14,309 nt of DNA from Bacteroidota bacterium. Lineage in GTDB: Bacteria; Bacteroidota; Bacteroidia; J057. Position numbers and translations under genes: made by a program. Below the pieces are notes generated by a model that saw nothing but the letters and a program-made list of their open reading frames with translations, had not been told where the DNA came from and did not search any database. Each line of letters starts with the position of its first letter. The stretch's first letter is position 1. The DNA lies in contig CAUJFT010000396.1 of assembly GCA_963169475.1 (NCBI GenBank), positions 1-14,309 on the forward strand, in the 5' to 3' direction. This document shows, one piece after another, positions 7,474 through 14,309 of the stretch.

Positions 7474-8020
7474 GCTGAACACACTTTGCTTTTCTTTGTT
7501 TCTGATAAACACTTTTTTTGAATATCTACTTGCATGTCTATAGTGGGTTTGCTTTTGGGGCTAATGGAGAAGGTGGGCAGGGTGTGATGTTTTGCTTGCT
7601 CAACATGATAGAGGGGCTTTATCCACTATCATAAAAAAATATTAGGTGGTGTGGCTCTCTTTGTATATTCCGATAATGGTATTTTATTGAAAACCGTTAT
7701 ATGTGTTTATTATTATGTACACATATAAGAGTGGAAGACTATTTTATTATACATGATATATGTTCAGTAAAAAATACATATTATTTTTAATATATTGATA
7801 AATACCAGATTAAGTTATATTTTAGTTGAGATTGATTATAGGTATATATTTTGTAATATTGTTATTAAATAAGCGAAAGTAATAATCTATACCATTTCTC
7901 GTTGTTTGACCTCTAAAAACCCCGTTCGTAGCCTAATCAACAGCTATCAGCCTTCTCTCTTGTTAAATAACTGTATTTCTTTTTTCGTATATTGCACCCC
8001 GATTCACCGAAAAAAGAATT
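7474..8020. other. AT-rich intergenic region without a convincing gene
   Basis: Nearly 550 bases separate the terminator from the DUF5686 gene. Only very short or out-of-frame open frames exist. Two inverted repeats stand out: ATGATAG (7605-7611) with CTATCAT (7626-7632), extended inward by GG/CC after an A-A mismatch, and the 10-bp perfect pair at 7697-7728 (listed separately). The part from about 7680 to 7870 is extremely A+T-rich. No tRNA or recognisable structured RNA was found. Confidence 0.6.
7697..7728. promoter_or_regulatory. 10-bp perfect inverted repeat
   Basis: TTATATGTGT (7697-7706) and ACACATATAA (7719-7728) are exact inverted repeats with a 12-base spacer. There is no adjacent T-run, so it does not resemble a terminator. 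It lies about 290 bases upstream of the DUF5686 gene and could be a protein-binding site or a hairpin in an unannotated transcript. Confidence 0.4.
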
Positions 8021-10465
8021 ATGCGGTTATTTTTTTTTATAATTTCCTTTTTGTATTCATATTGTTGTTTTACTCAATCTGTAACCTTTTCTGGGCAAAT
8101 CTTAGGGGAAGAAGGTAATCCATTACCTTACGCTGGAGTGATGGTTACCGACCTTTCAACGGGGACACTATCTGACGAATCAGGGAAGTTTCTGATAAGG
8201 CTACCCCAAAAAGGAGAATATGCCTTTGTCTTTCAGTATCTTGGGTATAAGGATTTGTACGACACCCTAACCCTGATGGCAGACGTAAGCCGTAACTATC
8301 AGATGCAGAAAGAAGATTTAAGTACCGAAGAAGTAATTATTACCTCTGATGGCAAAGACCCCGCCTACGGAATTATTGCTAAAGCCATAGAGAGAAAGCC
8401 TTTGAATGCCAGCCCTTTTCAAGAATATCAATATGCTTCCTATTCTAAGACCGTAATAGGACTTCCTAAATCATTTAGTGCGGATAGTATTTTTGGTTCG
8501 AGCAAAAGAGGTGCGTTGGGTACCAAAAGTAAGAAAAAGAAAAAAACAGACACAGAGATGGAGTCTCCTCTCCCTCCTGAGCTAAGTTCAAAGATATTAT
8601 ATCTTTCTGAAACAATGTCTGACGTTTTTGTAAAAGAGCCAGAAAAAGCGAAGGAAAATATTTATAGTTCAAGGGTAAGCGGAGATAGTAAATCCTTTTC
8701 TCTATTTGGCAATCTAATCACCCGATTTAACCCGTATGAAAACCGCCTAGTTATGGAAGGGGTTGCTGATAGGGGGATTATTCTCCCGCTTGCTGACAAT
8801 GCTTTTTTTTACTATGATTTTAAGCTCTCTGGTGTAAAAAAAGAAAAAGGGGTAAAATATTATAAAATCCAAGTGTTGCCAAAACGTGAATTTGACCCGG
8901 TGTGTAAAGGCGTTATTTATATAACGGATAGCCTTTATGCCATTAGAGAAATAGATATAACGGTTACGAAACGCCAAAATATCACGATGATGGATACACT
9001 TTCGCTTCGTCAGCAGTATTCTGAACATGCCGGAAAATATCTACCCTATGCCATGCGAATGGGATTTGACTTTGTTTTTGATTTGGGGCTAATCAAAATT
9101 CCTCTTGAAGGGTTTTCTGTTTCTTTATTGTCAGAATACAATGTAAGTCCTAATACAAGTGAGAAAAAACGCTTCGGAAATGAAGTGATTGCCGTTTCGG
9201 ATAGTGCGTTAGGAAAACCGAAGGTCTATTGGGATTATCACCGCCCGCTTCCTCTTACTCCAGAAGAGGAATACGATTTTAGGCTGAAAGATAGCCTCGA
9301 ACAAGTGAAAAATTCCCCGCGATATAAAGACTCAGTTCAGCGGGCAAATAACAAATTTGATTTTGCACAATGGCTATCGCTTGGAGAAACTTTCAAATTT
9401 TATAAGCAAAATTTATCCATTAAGGTAGCTCCTCTCCTTGAAACGGTTTCTTTTAACCCCATGGAGGGTTGGATACTCAAACCGGATTTACATTTTGAAA
9501 AGGAGTTGGAGAGGAAAAGAAAGCTACATACAGATTTTATTTTGAGATACGGGTTCTCTAATCGTAAATTTAGCTGGAAAACAGGGATTACGTGGGAAAA
9601 TAATCCTAAATATTTTTCGAAATGGATAGCCGAAGTTGGGGATTATCCCTTACAATTTAGTAAATTTGAACAAGTTGATATATACCTCCATGCGATTCGG
9701 TGTCTCTCATATAAATCTAATTTTATGCGCCTATTTCAACAGCGGTATATAGAGTTTGGGTATGAGCGTGAGGTATTTAATGGGTTTAGTGCGAGGGTTA
9801 CTACTGGAGCATATCGAAGAAGCGGGCTGGTAAATACCTCTGATTTTTCTTTTTCTAAAATAAAAACACCCTATGACCCAAATTTGATTCTGGATAATCC
9901 TTTGTTCCCAAGCCAAGGTTTTATTCAAAATGATGCCCTCATCACTACGCTGAGCCTACGATATCAACCCGGAACGGAATACATCAGTGTACCTTGGGAA
10001 AAAATAAATATGGGTTCAAAGTATCCGGAATTTACTGCCGAAGTTACAAAAGCCTTCGGCGTTTTTCCTCAAAGTGCAGATTATCTCAAAGCCCGAATAA
10101 TGGTTAGCGGAAAAACCCCTATTGGAATGCTAGGCGTAACGTCATGGAATATTACTACTGGAGGTTTTTTGGCAAGCAAACAAGTATATTTTCCCGATAT
10201 TTGGCACTTTAAAGGCAATCAAACCGCCGTTAGAGATAATAGTGTTGCCCAATTCTCTTTAATGCCTTACTATTATTATTCTAATACTAACCCTTATTTA
10301 GAGCTACATGCTGAACATGCTTTCCATGGGTTTATTTTTAACAAAATCCCTTGGGTACGGAGGTTGAAATTAGAGGAATATGCTGGAGGACATCTGCTTT
10401 GGACCTCCCGAAAACCTACTCCTTATATAGAGGTGAATTTTGGGATAGAGAAAAAACTATTATAA
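8021..10465 (+). CDS. DUF5686 outer-membrane protein with carboxypeptidase-regulatory-like domain
   Basis: The 814-residue product starts with a signal peptide (hydrophobic residues 2-17, cleavage probably near residue 20). Next is a carboxypeptidase-regulatory-like (CarboxypepD_reg-like) domain at about 21-100: V-T-F-S-G-Q-I-L ... G-N-P-L-P-Y-A-G-V-M-V ... G-T-L-S-D-E-S-G-K-F-L-I ... F-Q-Y-L-G-Y-K-D. The DUF5686 region follows from about 110, with a lysine-rich linker at 169-175. The C-terminal half alternates aromatic and polar residues as in an outer-membrane beta-barrel. Such proteins are common in Bacteroidota outer membranes; their exact role is not established. The last residues G-I-E-K-K-L-L stop where family members usually continue through G-x-E-N-I-F-K-x-x-R-x-D/E-F, and the in-frame codons after the stop look coding (see the next feature). 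The start ATG follows an A-rich leader. Confidence 0.88.
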   Translation: MRLFFFIISFLYSYCCFTQSVTFSGQILGEEGNPLPYAGVMVTDLSTGTLSDESGKFLIRLPQKGEYAFVFQYLGYKDLYDTLTLMADVSRNYQMQKEDLSTEEVIITSDGKDPAYGIIAKAIERKPLNASPFQEYQYASYSKTVIGLPKSFSADSIFGSSKRGALGTKSKKKKKTDTEMESPLPPELSSKILYLSETMSDVFVKEPEKAKENIYSSRVSGDSKSFSLFGNLITRFNPYENRLVMEGVADRGIILPLADNAFFYYDFKLSGVKKEKGVKYYKIQVLPKREFDPVCKGVIYITDSLYAIREIDITVTKRQNITMMDTLSLRQQYSEHAGKYLPYAMRMGFDFVFDLGLIKIPLEGFSVSLLSEYNVSPNTSEKKRFGNEVIAVSDSALGKPKVYWDYHRPLPLTPEEEYDFRLKDSLEQVKNSPRYKDSVQRANNKFDFAQWLSLGETFKFYKQNLSIKVAPLLETVSFNPMEGWILKPDLHFEKELERKRKLHTDFILRYGFSNRKFSWKTGITWENNPKYFSKWIAEVGDYPLQFSKFEQVDIYLHAIRCLSYKSNFMRLFQQRYIEFGYEREVFNGFSARVTTGAYRRSGLVNTSDFSFSKIKTPYDPNLILDNPLFPSQGFIQNDALITTLSLRYQPGTEYISVPWEKINMGSKYPEFTAEVTKAFGVFPQSADYLKARIMVSGKTPIGMLGVTSWNITTGGFLASKQVYFPDIWHFKGNQTAVRDNSVAQFSLMPYYYYSNTNPYLELHAEHAFHGFIFNKIPWVRRLKLEEYAGGHLLWTSRKPTPYIEVNFGIEKKLL

Positions 10466-10582
10466 ATAATACAGATTAGGATTGAGTTTTGCCTTGCCCT
10501 TTCGGCGGGGGCATACCGAAAACAAGCTTTTATGTTTACCGCCCCTTCTATAGAGGGAATGCCTATTAGCACAAGCATGTAG
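10466..10582 (+). pseudogene. possible cut-off C-terminal strands of the DUF5686 gene
   Basis: Directly after the TAA at 10463-10465, the same frame stays open for 38 codons up to a TAG at 10580-10582. The translation begins I-I-Q-I-R-I-E-F-C-L-A-L-S-A-G-A-Y and continues to A-F-M-F-T-A-P-S-I. R-I-E-F fits the R-x-D/E-F pattern expected of a last barrel strand after G-I-E, and the stretch is richer in G+C than the surrounding intergenic DNA. This suggests a nonsense mutation, a short insertion around the A-run at 10451-10456, a sequencing error, or readthrough. It is an inference from one sequence. Confidence 0.4.
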
Positions 10583-10601
10583 TACAAAGCCGAAAAATCC
10601 T

Positions 10602-10609
10602 TACCTTTG
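10602..10609 (+). promoter_or_regulatory. -7 box for moxR-DUF58
   Basis: TACCTTTG matches TAnnTTTG exactly and lies 38 bases upstream of the moxR start, giving a leader of about 30 bases. No TTG lies at a proper -33 distance. Confidence 0.5.
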
Positions 10610-10647
10610 CGGGCGTTTATTAAAAATAGAATATACATATAAATATA

Positions 10648-11640
10648 ATGACACATCTTGACATACAAGTATTAAATGAAAAAATAAAAGAAGCCTCTAC
10701 CTTTGTGGATACGCTACGTCAGGAATTGAGCCATACGATTATCGGGCAAGATTATATGGTGAGCCGGTTATTATTAGGATTGCTTTCCAATGGACATATT
10801 TTACTCGAAGGAGTGCCGGGCCTTGCCAAGACGCTGGCAATCAAATCTCTTGCTTCCGCTATCCATGCTCGTTTTAGTCGGATTCAATTTACGCCAGATT
10901 TGCTGCCTGCCGACCTCATAGGCACCATGATTTATAATCCGAAGGCTATGGATTTTTCGGTAAAAAAAGGTCCCTTATTTGCCAATTTTATCCTTGCCGA
11001 TGAAATCAACCGCGCCCCCGCCAAGGTCCAAAGTGCCTTGCTCGAAGCAATGCAGGAAAAACAAGTAACGATAGGAGAGGATACTTTCGTCTTACCTGAC
11101 CCTTTTTTGGTACTTGCTACCCAAAATCCCATAGAGCAAGAAGGTACTTATCGATTGCCCGAAGCCCAAAGCGACAGATTTATGTTAAAGTGTGTGATTC
11201 AATATCCCTCATTTGAGGAGGAAAGAAAAATTATTCGCCAAAACACTACCACCGGATTCCCTACCATTAACCCTGTAACTACACTTGAAGAAATCAGGGC
11301 TGCAAGAAGCCTAGTGAGGGAAGTATATATGGATGAAAAAATCGAAAAATATATTCTTGATATTGTTTTTGCTACTCGTGACCCCGAGACAGCAAGGTTA
11401 CCCAAACTTAAGCCACTGATTCAATACGGAGGCTCTCCGCGCGCTTCCATTAACCTTGCACTTGCCGCCAAAACCTATGCCTTTCTACAGCATAGAGGAT
11501 ATGTTGTACCGGAGGATATACGTTCAATCGCTTATGACGTACTTAGGCACCGGATTGGGCTAACTTATGAAGCCGAAGCCGAAAATATTAAGCCGGAAAA
11601 TATCATCGCAGATATTCTCAATAAAACTGATGTGCCTTGA
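10648..11640 (+). CDS. MoxR-family AAA+ ATPase
   Basis: This 330-residue cytoplasmic AAA+ protein has Walker A G-V-P-G-L-A-K-T at 55-62, Walker B F-I-L-A-D-E-I-N-R-A-P at 114-124, sensor 1 in L-A-T-Q-N-P (156-161), an arginine finger in A-Q-S-D-R-F (Arg177), and a C-terminal lid with G-G-S-P-R-A-S. The pattern and length are those of the MoxR family, whose members act as chaperone-like ATPases that mature or activate partner complexes, often with von Willebrand A-type proteins. The DUF58 gene starting 5 bases after its stop fits this arrangement. The rest of the usual neighbourhood (BatA/BatB VWA membrane proteins, TPR proteins) does not follow. The specific target is unknown. Confidence 0.95.
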   Translation: MTHLDIQVLNEKIKEASTFVDTLRQELSHTIIGQDYMVSRLLLGLLSNGHILLEGVPGLAKTLAIKSLASAIHARFSRIQFTPDLLPADLIGTMIYNPKAMDFSVKKGPLFANFILADEINRAPAKVQSALLEAMQEKQVTIGEDTFVLPDPFLVLATQNPIEQEGTYRLPEAQSDRFMLKCVIQYPSFEEERKIIRQNTTTGFPTINPVTTLEEIRAARSLVREVYMDEKIEKYILDIVFATRDPETARLPKLKPLIQYGGSPRASINLALAAKTYAFLQHRGYVVPEDIRSIAYDVLRHRIGLTYEAEAENIKPENIIADILNKTDVP

Positions 11641-11645
11641 ATATA

Positions 11646-12545
11646 ATGGAAACGAATGAATTACTAAAAAGAGTTCGGAGAATCGAAATTAAGTCCAAAG
11701 CACTTTCAGACCAAATGTTTAACGGAGGATATCATAGTGCTTTTAAAGGGAGAGGCATTTCTTTTTCAGAAATTAGAGAGTATCAGTGGGGCGATGATAT
11801 TAGAAACATTGATTGGAATGTTACTGCAAGGTATGAAAAACCCTACATTAAGGTTTTTGAAGAAGAAAGAGAGTTAGAAGTATTGCTTGTGGTAGATGTT
11901 AGCCCTTCCACTTTCTTTGGTACCCAATTAAGCTACCAAAAAGAGCCTCAACAGAAGGCAGACATCATCGCTGAAATATGCGCTTTGCTTGCTTTTGCTG
12001 CAATGAATAATCAGGATAAGGTCGGATTGATTCTATTTACTGATAGAATTGAAAAAATTATTCCAGCTCAAAGAGGCAGAAACCATGTACTTAGGATTAT
12101 TCGGGAGATGATTGATATGAACCCGGAAGGGAGAGAGACAGATTTGAACTTGGCATTAAAAACTGCTGATAACTTATTGGGAAAACGGAGCATTGTATTC
12201 CTAATTTCAGATTTTTTTCATTATGGAGAACCTTATAAAGATAGCCTTGGTATCCTAAGAAAACGGCACGATGTGGTAGGGGTTCATGTGTATGACGATA
12301 TAGAAAAATCTATTCCAGAAGGATTGGTTTTCTTAGCGGAAGATAGCGAAACCGGAAAAAAGACATGGGTAGATACCTCTGATAGTGTTTTTCGCACAAA
12401 ATATCGAGAGCGATTTGAAAGAAATAAGCAAGCACAAATACAAGTGTTTAAGGCAGCAGGAGCGGATTTTCTATCCATCAATACAAAAGACGCTTATATC
12501 TCTGCTTTTCTAGGGTTATTTAAGATGAGAGAGCGAAAGTATTAG
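11646..12545 (+). CDS. DUF58 protein with VWA-like fold
   Basis: The product has 299 residues from the ATG at 11646. A TTG at 11637 in the same frame would overlap the moxR stop, but the ATG 5 bases after that stop is the more likely start. The DUF58 signature is clear: F-K-G-R-G-I-S-F-S-E-I-R-E-Y-Q-W-G-D-D at 33-51, then I-D-W-N-V-T-A-R (55-62) and Y-I-K-V-F-E-E-E-R-E-L (67-77). A MIDAS-like D-V-S-P-S (84-88) follows, and the rest, about 80-290, has the strands of a VWA domain. DUF58 proteins are usual partners of MoxR ATPases. Longer DUF58 proteins carry membrane helices; this one has none and should be cytoplasmic. No terminator is evident after it. Confidence 0.93.
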   Translation: METNELLKRVRRIEIKSKALSDQMFNGGYHSAFKGRGISFSEIREYQWGDDIRNIDWNVTARYEKPYIKVFEEERELEVLLVVDVSPSTFFGTQLSYQKEPQQKADIIAEICALLAFAAMNNQDKVGLILFTDRIEKIIPAQRGRNHVLRIIREMIDMNPEGRETDLNLALKTADNLLGKRSIVFLISDFFHYGEPYKDSLGILRKRHDVVGVHVYDDIEKSIPEGLVFLAEDSETGKKTWVDTSDSVFRTKYRERFERNKQAQIQVFKAAGADFLSINTKDAYISAFLGLFKMRERKY

Positions 12546-12563
12546 CAAAATTTCGTTTTTTAT

Positions 12564-12571
12564 TAATTTTG
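12564..12571 (+). promoter_or_regulatory. candidate -7 box for the RlpA-like gene
   Basis: TAATTTTG matches TAnnTTTG, 95 bases upstream of the ATG at 12667. No -33 TTG is found at 17-23 bases, and the A+T-rich context makes a chance match possible. Confidence 0.35.
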
Positions 12572-12666
12572 TACATTCATCGAGCGGGCGTATTGGATAG
12601 AAAAATTTACGAATATGTTTTTTACAAAAAGTTATAGCAATACACTCATTTTTTATATTTTTAACC

Positions 12667-13386
12667 ATGAAATTATCATTAAATAATGATACTACATCGC
12701 TGACCCGCTTAGTAATGGGTTGGCTTACTTTTTTACCATTTGCTATTGTTTTTTTTAATTCTGTCTTGGCTCAACCTCAAAATATGACAGCAAGGATAGG
12801 TGCTTTCAATGAGGAGAGAAGAGTAATAAACGAAGATATTCTCAAAAGTACGCTATTTAAAGCAGCCCACCCGTCGCTTGCGTTTGGTACCCCCGTAGTC
12901 CTATTTCACCCCCAGACACAGAAAAGCATCATTGTGGAAATCAATGACCGAAGCAAATCAGAGATAATCATCACGTTAGAAGCAGCGATGGCTTTGGGAG
13001 TTACTCATGAAAACGCATTCGGCGTAATCGCTTACCCACAAGAAAAAATAGATATGCCTCTCCCTAAACATCAGCCCATAGTTGCAAAAAAAAAACCAAG
13101 CAAAGGGGTATTCTTGCAGCATGAAACCGCCCAGCAATCTTCGATTGGAATTAAAGTGGCTCAGAGTAATGATTATGAGGAAATCACAAGGTATATTCAA
13201 TTATTTCAAAATCTCGGATATAATAATTTGCTGCTTCATTCTTTTTCAGAAGGAAAAGCAACCGAAATATATTATCGCCTTTTTATCGGACCCTATACTG
13301 ATAAAAAAGAGGCACTCATTATCTACAAAAAGTTACAAGACCAAAAAATGCCCGTAAAGGTTGTTCAATTGGATAAACTCAAATAA
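12667..13386 (+). CDS. RlpA-like double-psi beta-barrel protein with SPOR domain
   Basis: The 239-residue product has a long signal sequence (hydrophobic 17-34, cleavage likely after L-A at 34-35). An RlpA-like double-psi barrel spans about 40-122: F-K-A-A-H-P-S-L-A-F-G-T-P-V (64-77), I-V-E-I-N-D-R (89-95), and E-A-A-M-A-L-G-V (105-112). After a lysine/proline linker, a SPOR domain fills about 160-237 (Y-R-L-F-I-G-P-Y-T-D-K-K-E-A). RlpA proteins are septal lytic transglycosylases acting on peptide-stripped glycan, and SPOR domains bind such glycan. His68 and Asp94 keep the spacing of the catalytic His and Asp of RlpA. The upstream T-A-N-G-E motif is replaced by I-N-E-D and the barrel is divergent, so activity is uncertain. 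It is probably periplasmic, acting on cell-wall glycan. The gene is likely a separate unit. Confidence 0.85.
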   Translation: MKLSLNNDTTSLTRLVMGWLTFLPFAIVFFNSVLAQPQNMTARIGAFNEERRVINEDILKSTLFKAAHPSLAFGTPVVLFHPQTQKSIIVEINDRSKSEIIITLEAAMALGVTHENAFGVIAYPQEKIDMPLPKHQPIVAKKKPSKGVFLQHETAQQSSIGIKVAQSNDYEEITRYIQLFQNLGYNNLLLHSFSEGKATEIYYRLFIGPYTDKKEALIIYKKLQDQKMPVKVVQLDKLK

Positions 13387-13453
13387 AAAGACAACGCTTC
13401 GTGCTACATACTTTACTAATTAAACATAAAATTCAACCGTTTAGAAAAAAAAG

Positions 13454-13485
13454 TTGTGCAAATCCAAATAGAAATTCTACTTTTG
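13454..13485 (+). promoter_or_regulatory. promoter of the choice-of-anchor L gene
   Basis: TTG at 13454-13456 and TACTTTTG at 13478-13485 match the Bacteroidota consensus with a 21-base spacer, the most complete promoter in the window. The leader would be about 60 bases, ending at the ATG at 13552. Confidence 0.65.
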
Positions 13486-13551
13486 GGCTGAAATTCGGTT
13501 TCTTATGCCAAATTTAATGTTATAGAAAAACGTATTATAAAATATTTACTT

Positions 13552-14309
13552 ATGCGAATCAAATTTACCAAACATCTCCTTCGGATAACGTTACTTACCT
13601 CCGTTTGGGCAATTTGTCTTTTTCCTGAATCCGGATTGGCACAGACAATTCAGGTTTTTGGGTCAAATTCGGGCGCGCCGGGTGTTCCGAACTCTTATGT
13701 AGCAATGATTCAGAACTTGTTTGGGAATGGCGTTACCGTTTCCAACCTAATTGTAAATTGCGATACCATAACACCTCAAACCCCGGGAGTAACTTCTCCT
13801 CAAATGGGGTGGTTCGTAGGTCCAGGACAAAATATGAACTTGACCAATGGAGTTTTGCTTACTTCCGGTAATATTCAAAATGCCGTAGGACCTAATAATC
13901 TACCCGGGCAAACGGGAACACTGGGAACGCCAGGAGACCCTCTTCTTGACTTAATACCCGGAGTGATTGGAACTAATGATGCCTGCGGAATTGAATTTGA
14001 TATTACGCCGCTTTGCGATACCATCGGGATTCAATACGTGTTTGGTTCTGAGGAGTACATGGAATTTGTGGGTTCTATTAATGATATTTTTGCTTTTTTC
14101 CTTACAGGTCCTAATCCTGCTGGGGGAAATTATACTAATACCAATATTGCGCAGCTACCCGGACTGGGAATCCCGACTTCTATCAATAATGTAAATTGCG
14201 GGACAAACCCACAATACTATATCTGTAATGAACCGGGAAGTTTTGGCTGTGGACCTCAAAATAACTGCCCGGGCGTTATCCCCGTAGGGGTTCAGTATGA
14301 CGGACTAAC
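13552..14309 (+). CDS. secreted choice-of-anchor L domain protein (3'-truncated by window edge)
   Basis: An open frame from the ATG at 13552 runs 252 codons to the window edge. The start is followed by a clear signal peptide: basic M-R-I-K-F-T-K-H, hydrophobic about 9-23, cleavage near G-L-A-Q (28-31). The mature part matches the choice-of-anchor L domain: a L-T-N-G-V-L-L-T-S-G segment (97-106), D-A-C-G-I-E-F-D (143-150), Y-V-F-G-S-E-E-Y-M-E-F (162-172), N-D-I-F-A-F-F-L-T-G-P (177-187), I-N-N-V-N-C-G (211-217), and Q-Y-D-G-L at the edge, where the family has Y-D-G-F-T. The domain occurs at the start of large secreted or surface proteins in Bacteroidota, often with adhesive repeats and a type IX secretion C-terminal signal; that part is outside the window. 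Several cysteines (70, 145, 155, 216, 225, 233, 239) suggest disulfides in an exported protein. Function beyond surface or secreted location is unknown. Confidence 0.88.
   Translation, partial: MRIKFTKHLLRITLLTSVWAICLFPESGLAQTIQVFGSNSGAPGVPNSYVAMIQNLFGNGVTVSNLIVNCDTITPQTPGVTSPQMGWFVGPGQNMNLTNGVLLTSGNIQNAVGPNNLPGQTGTLGTPGDPLLDLIPGVIGTNDACGIEFDITPLCDTIGIQYVFGSEEYMEFVGSINDIFAFFLTGPNPAGGNYTNTNIAQLPGLGIPTSINNVNCGTNPQYYICNEPGSFGCGPQNNCPGVIPVGVQYDGL

Noticed and set aside
7605..7632. Hairpin with following A-run as a terminator
   Set aside because: The A-run follows the hairpin on the plus strand; on the minus strand the T-run precedes it. Neither orientation gives a hairpin followed by T residues.
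7988..7994. TATATTG as a possible -7 box for the DUF5686 gene
   Set aside because: It lacks one T of TAnnTTTG, and the nearest upstream TTG is 25 bases away, outside the usual spacing.
7906..8118. 70-codon plus-strand open frame before the DUF5686 start
   Set aside because: It overlaps the DUF5686 signal peptide region in another frame, and its second half mirrors that hydrophobic T-rich coding sequence; no family features.
10423..10668. 81-codon open frame on the minus strand across the DUF5686/moxR junction
   Set aside because: It overlaps the 3' end of DUF5686, the promoter box and the moxR start, has no recognisable domain, and is better explained as a shadow of the plus-strand coding-like stretch.
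11637..11645. TTG start for the DUF58 gene overlapping the moxR stop
   Set aside because: An ATG three codons later begins at the usual family N terminus and needs no rare start codon.

Overview
The window looks like ordinary chromosome of a low-GC member of the Bacteroidota. The evidence is a DUF5686 / carboxypeptidase-regulatory outer-membrane protein, a choice-of-anchor L secreted protein and an archaeal-type prolyl-tRNA synthetase. Leaders are A-rich without clear Shine-Dalgarno sequences, and -7 boxes matching the Bacteroidota consensus TAnnTTTG recur upstream of genes. No phage, insertion sequence, CRISPR array, rRNA or tRNA gene was seen. The genus cannot be named from the sequence.

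Left part (1-4617): the 3' end of an RluF-like 23S rRNA pseudouridine synthase runs rightward from the window edge. It converges on a leftward RluA-family pseudouridine synthase. Behind that gene, also leftward, is a two-gene unit: a 663-residue AAA ATPase followed 2 bases later by an NHL-repeat lipoprotein. The ATPase has one intact AAA module and what looks like a degenerate AAA module in front of it. This pair is the least explained part of the window.

Middle (4618-8020): a 431-base divergent promoter region separates the ATPase from proS (prolyl-tRNA synthetase, archaeal/eukaryotic-like type). Right after proS are three 57-bp tandem repeats, then an exported glutathione peroxidase of the thioredoxin-dependent (2-Cys) type, then a strong hairpin terminator. 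About 550 bases of AT-rich DNA without a convincing gene follow, holding a 10-bp perfect inverted repeat.

Right part (8021-14309): all genes run rightward. They are a DUF5686 outer-membrane protein with a coding-like in-frame stretch after its stop codon, a moxR-DUF58 pair, a small RlpA-like plus SPOR cell-envelope protein, and the first 252 codons of a secreted choice-of-anchor L protein that leaves the window. The region mixes housekeeping functions (rRNA modification, tRNA charging) with envelope and secreted proteins. Apart from the two tightly spaced pairs (ATPase-lipoprotein, moxR-DUF58), the genes probably form separate transcription units. I did not find a clear new defence or mobile system. 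The ATPase-lipoprotein pair is the best candidate for an undescribed function.
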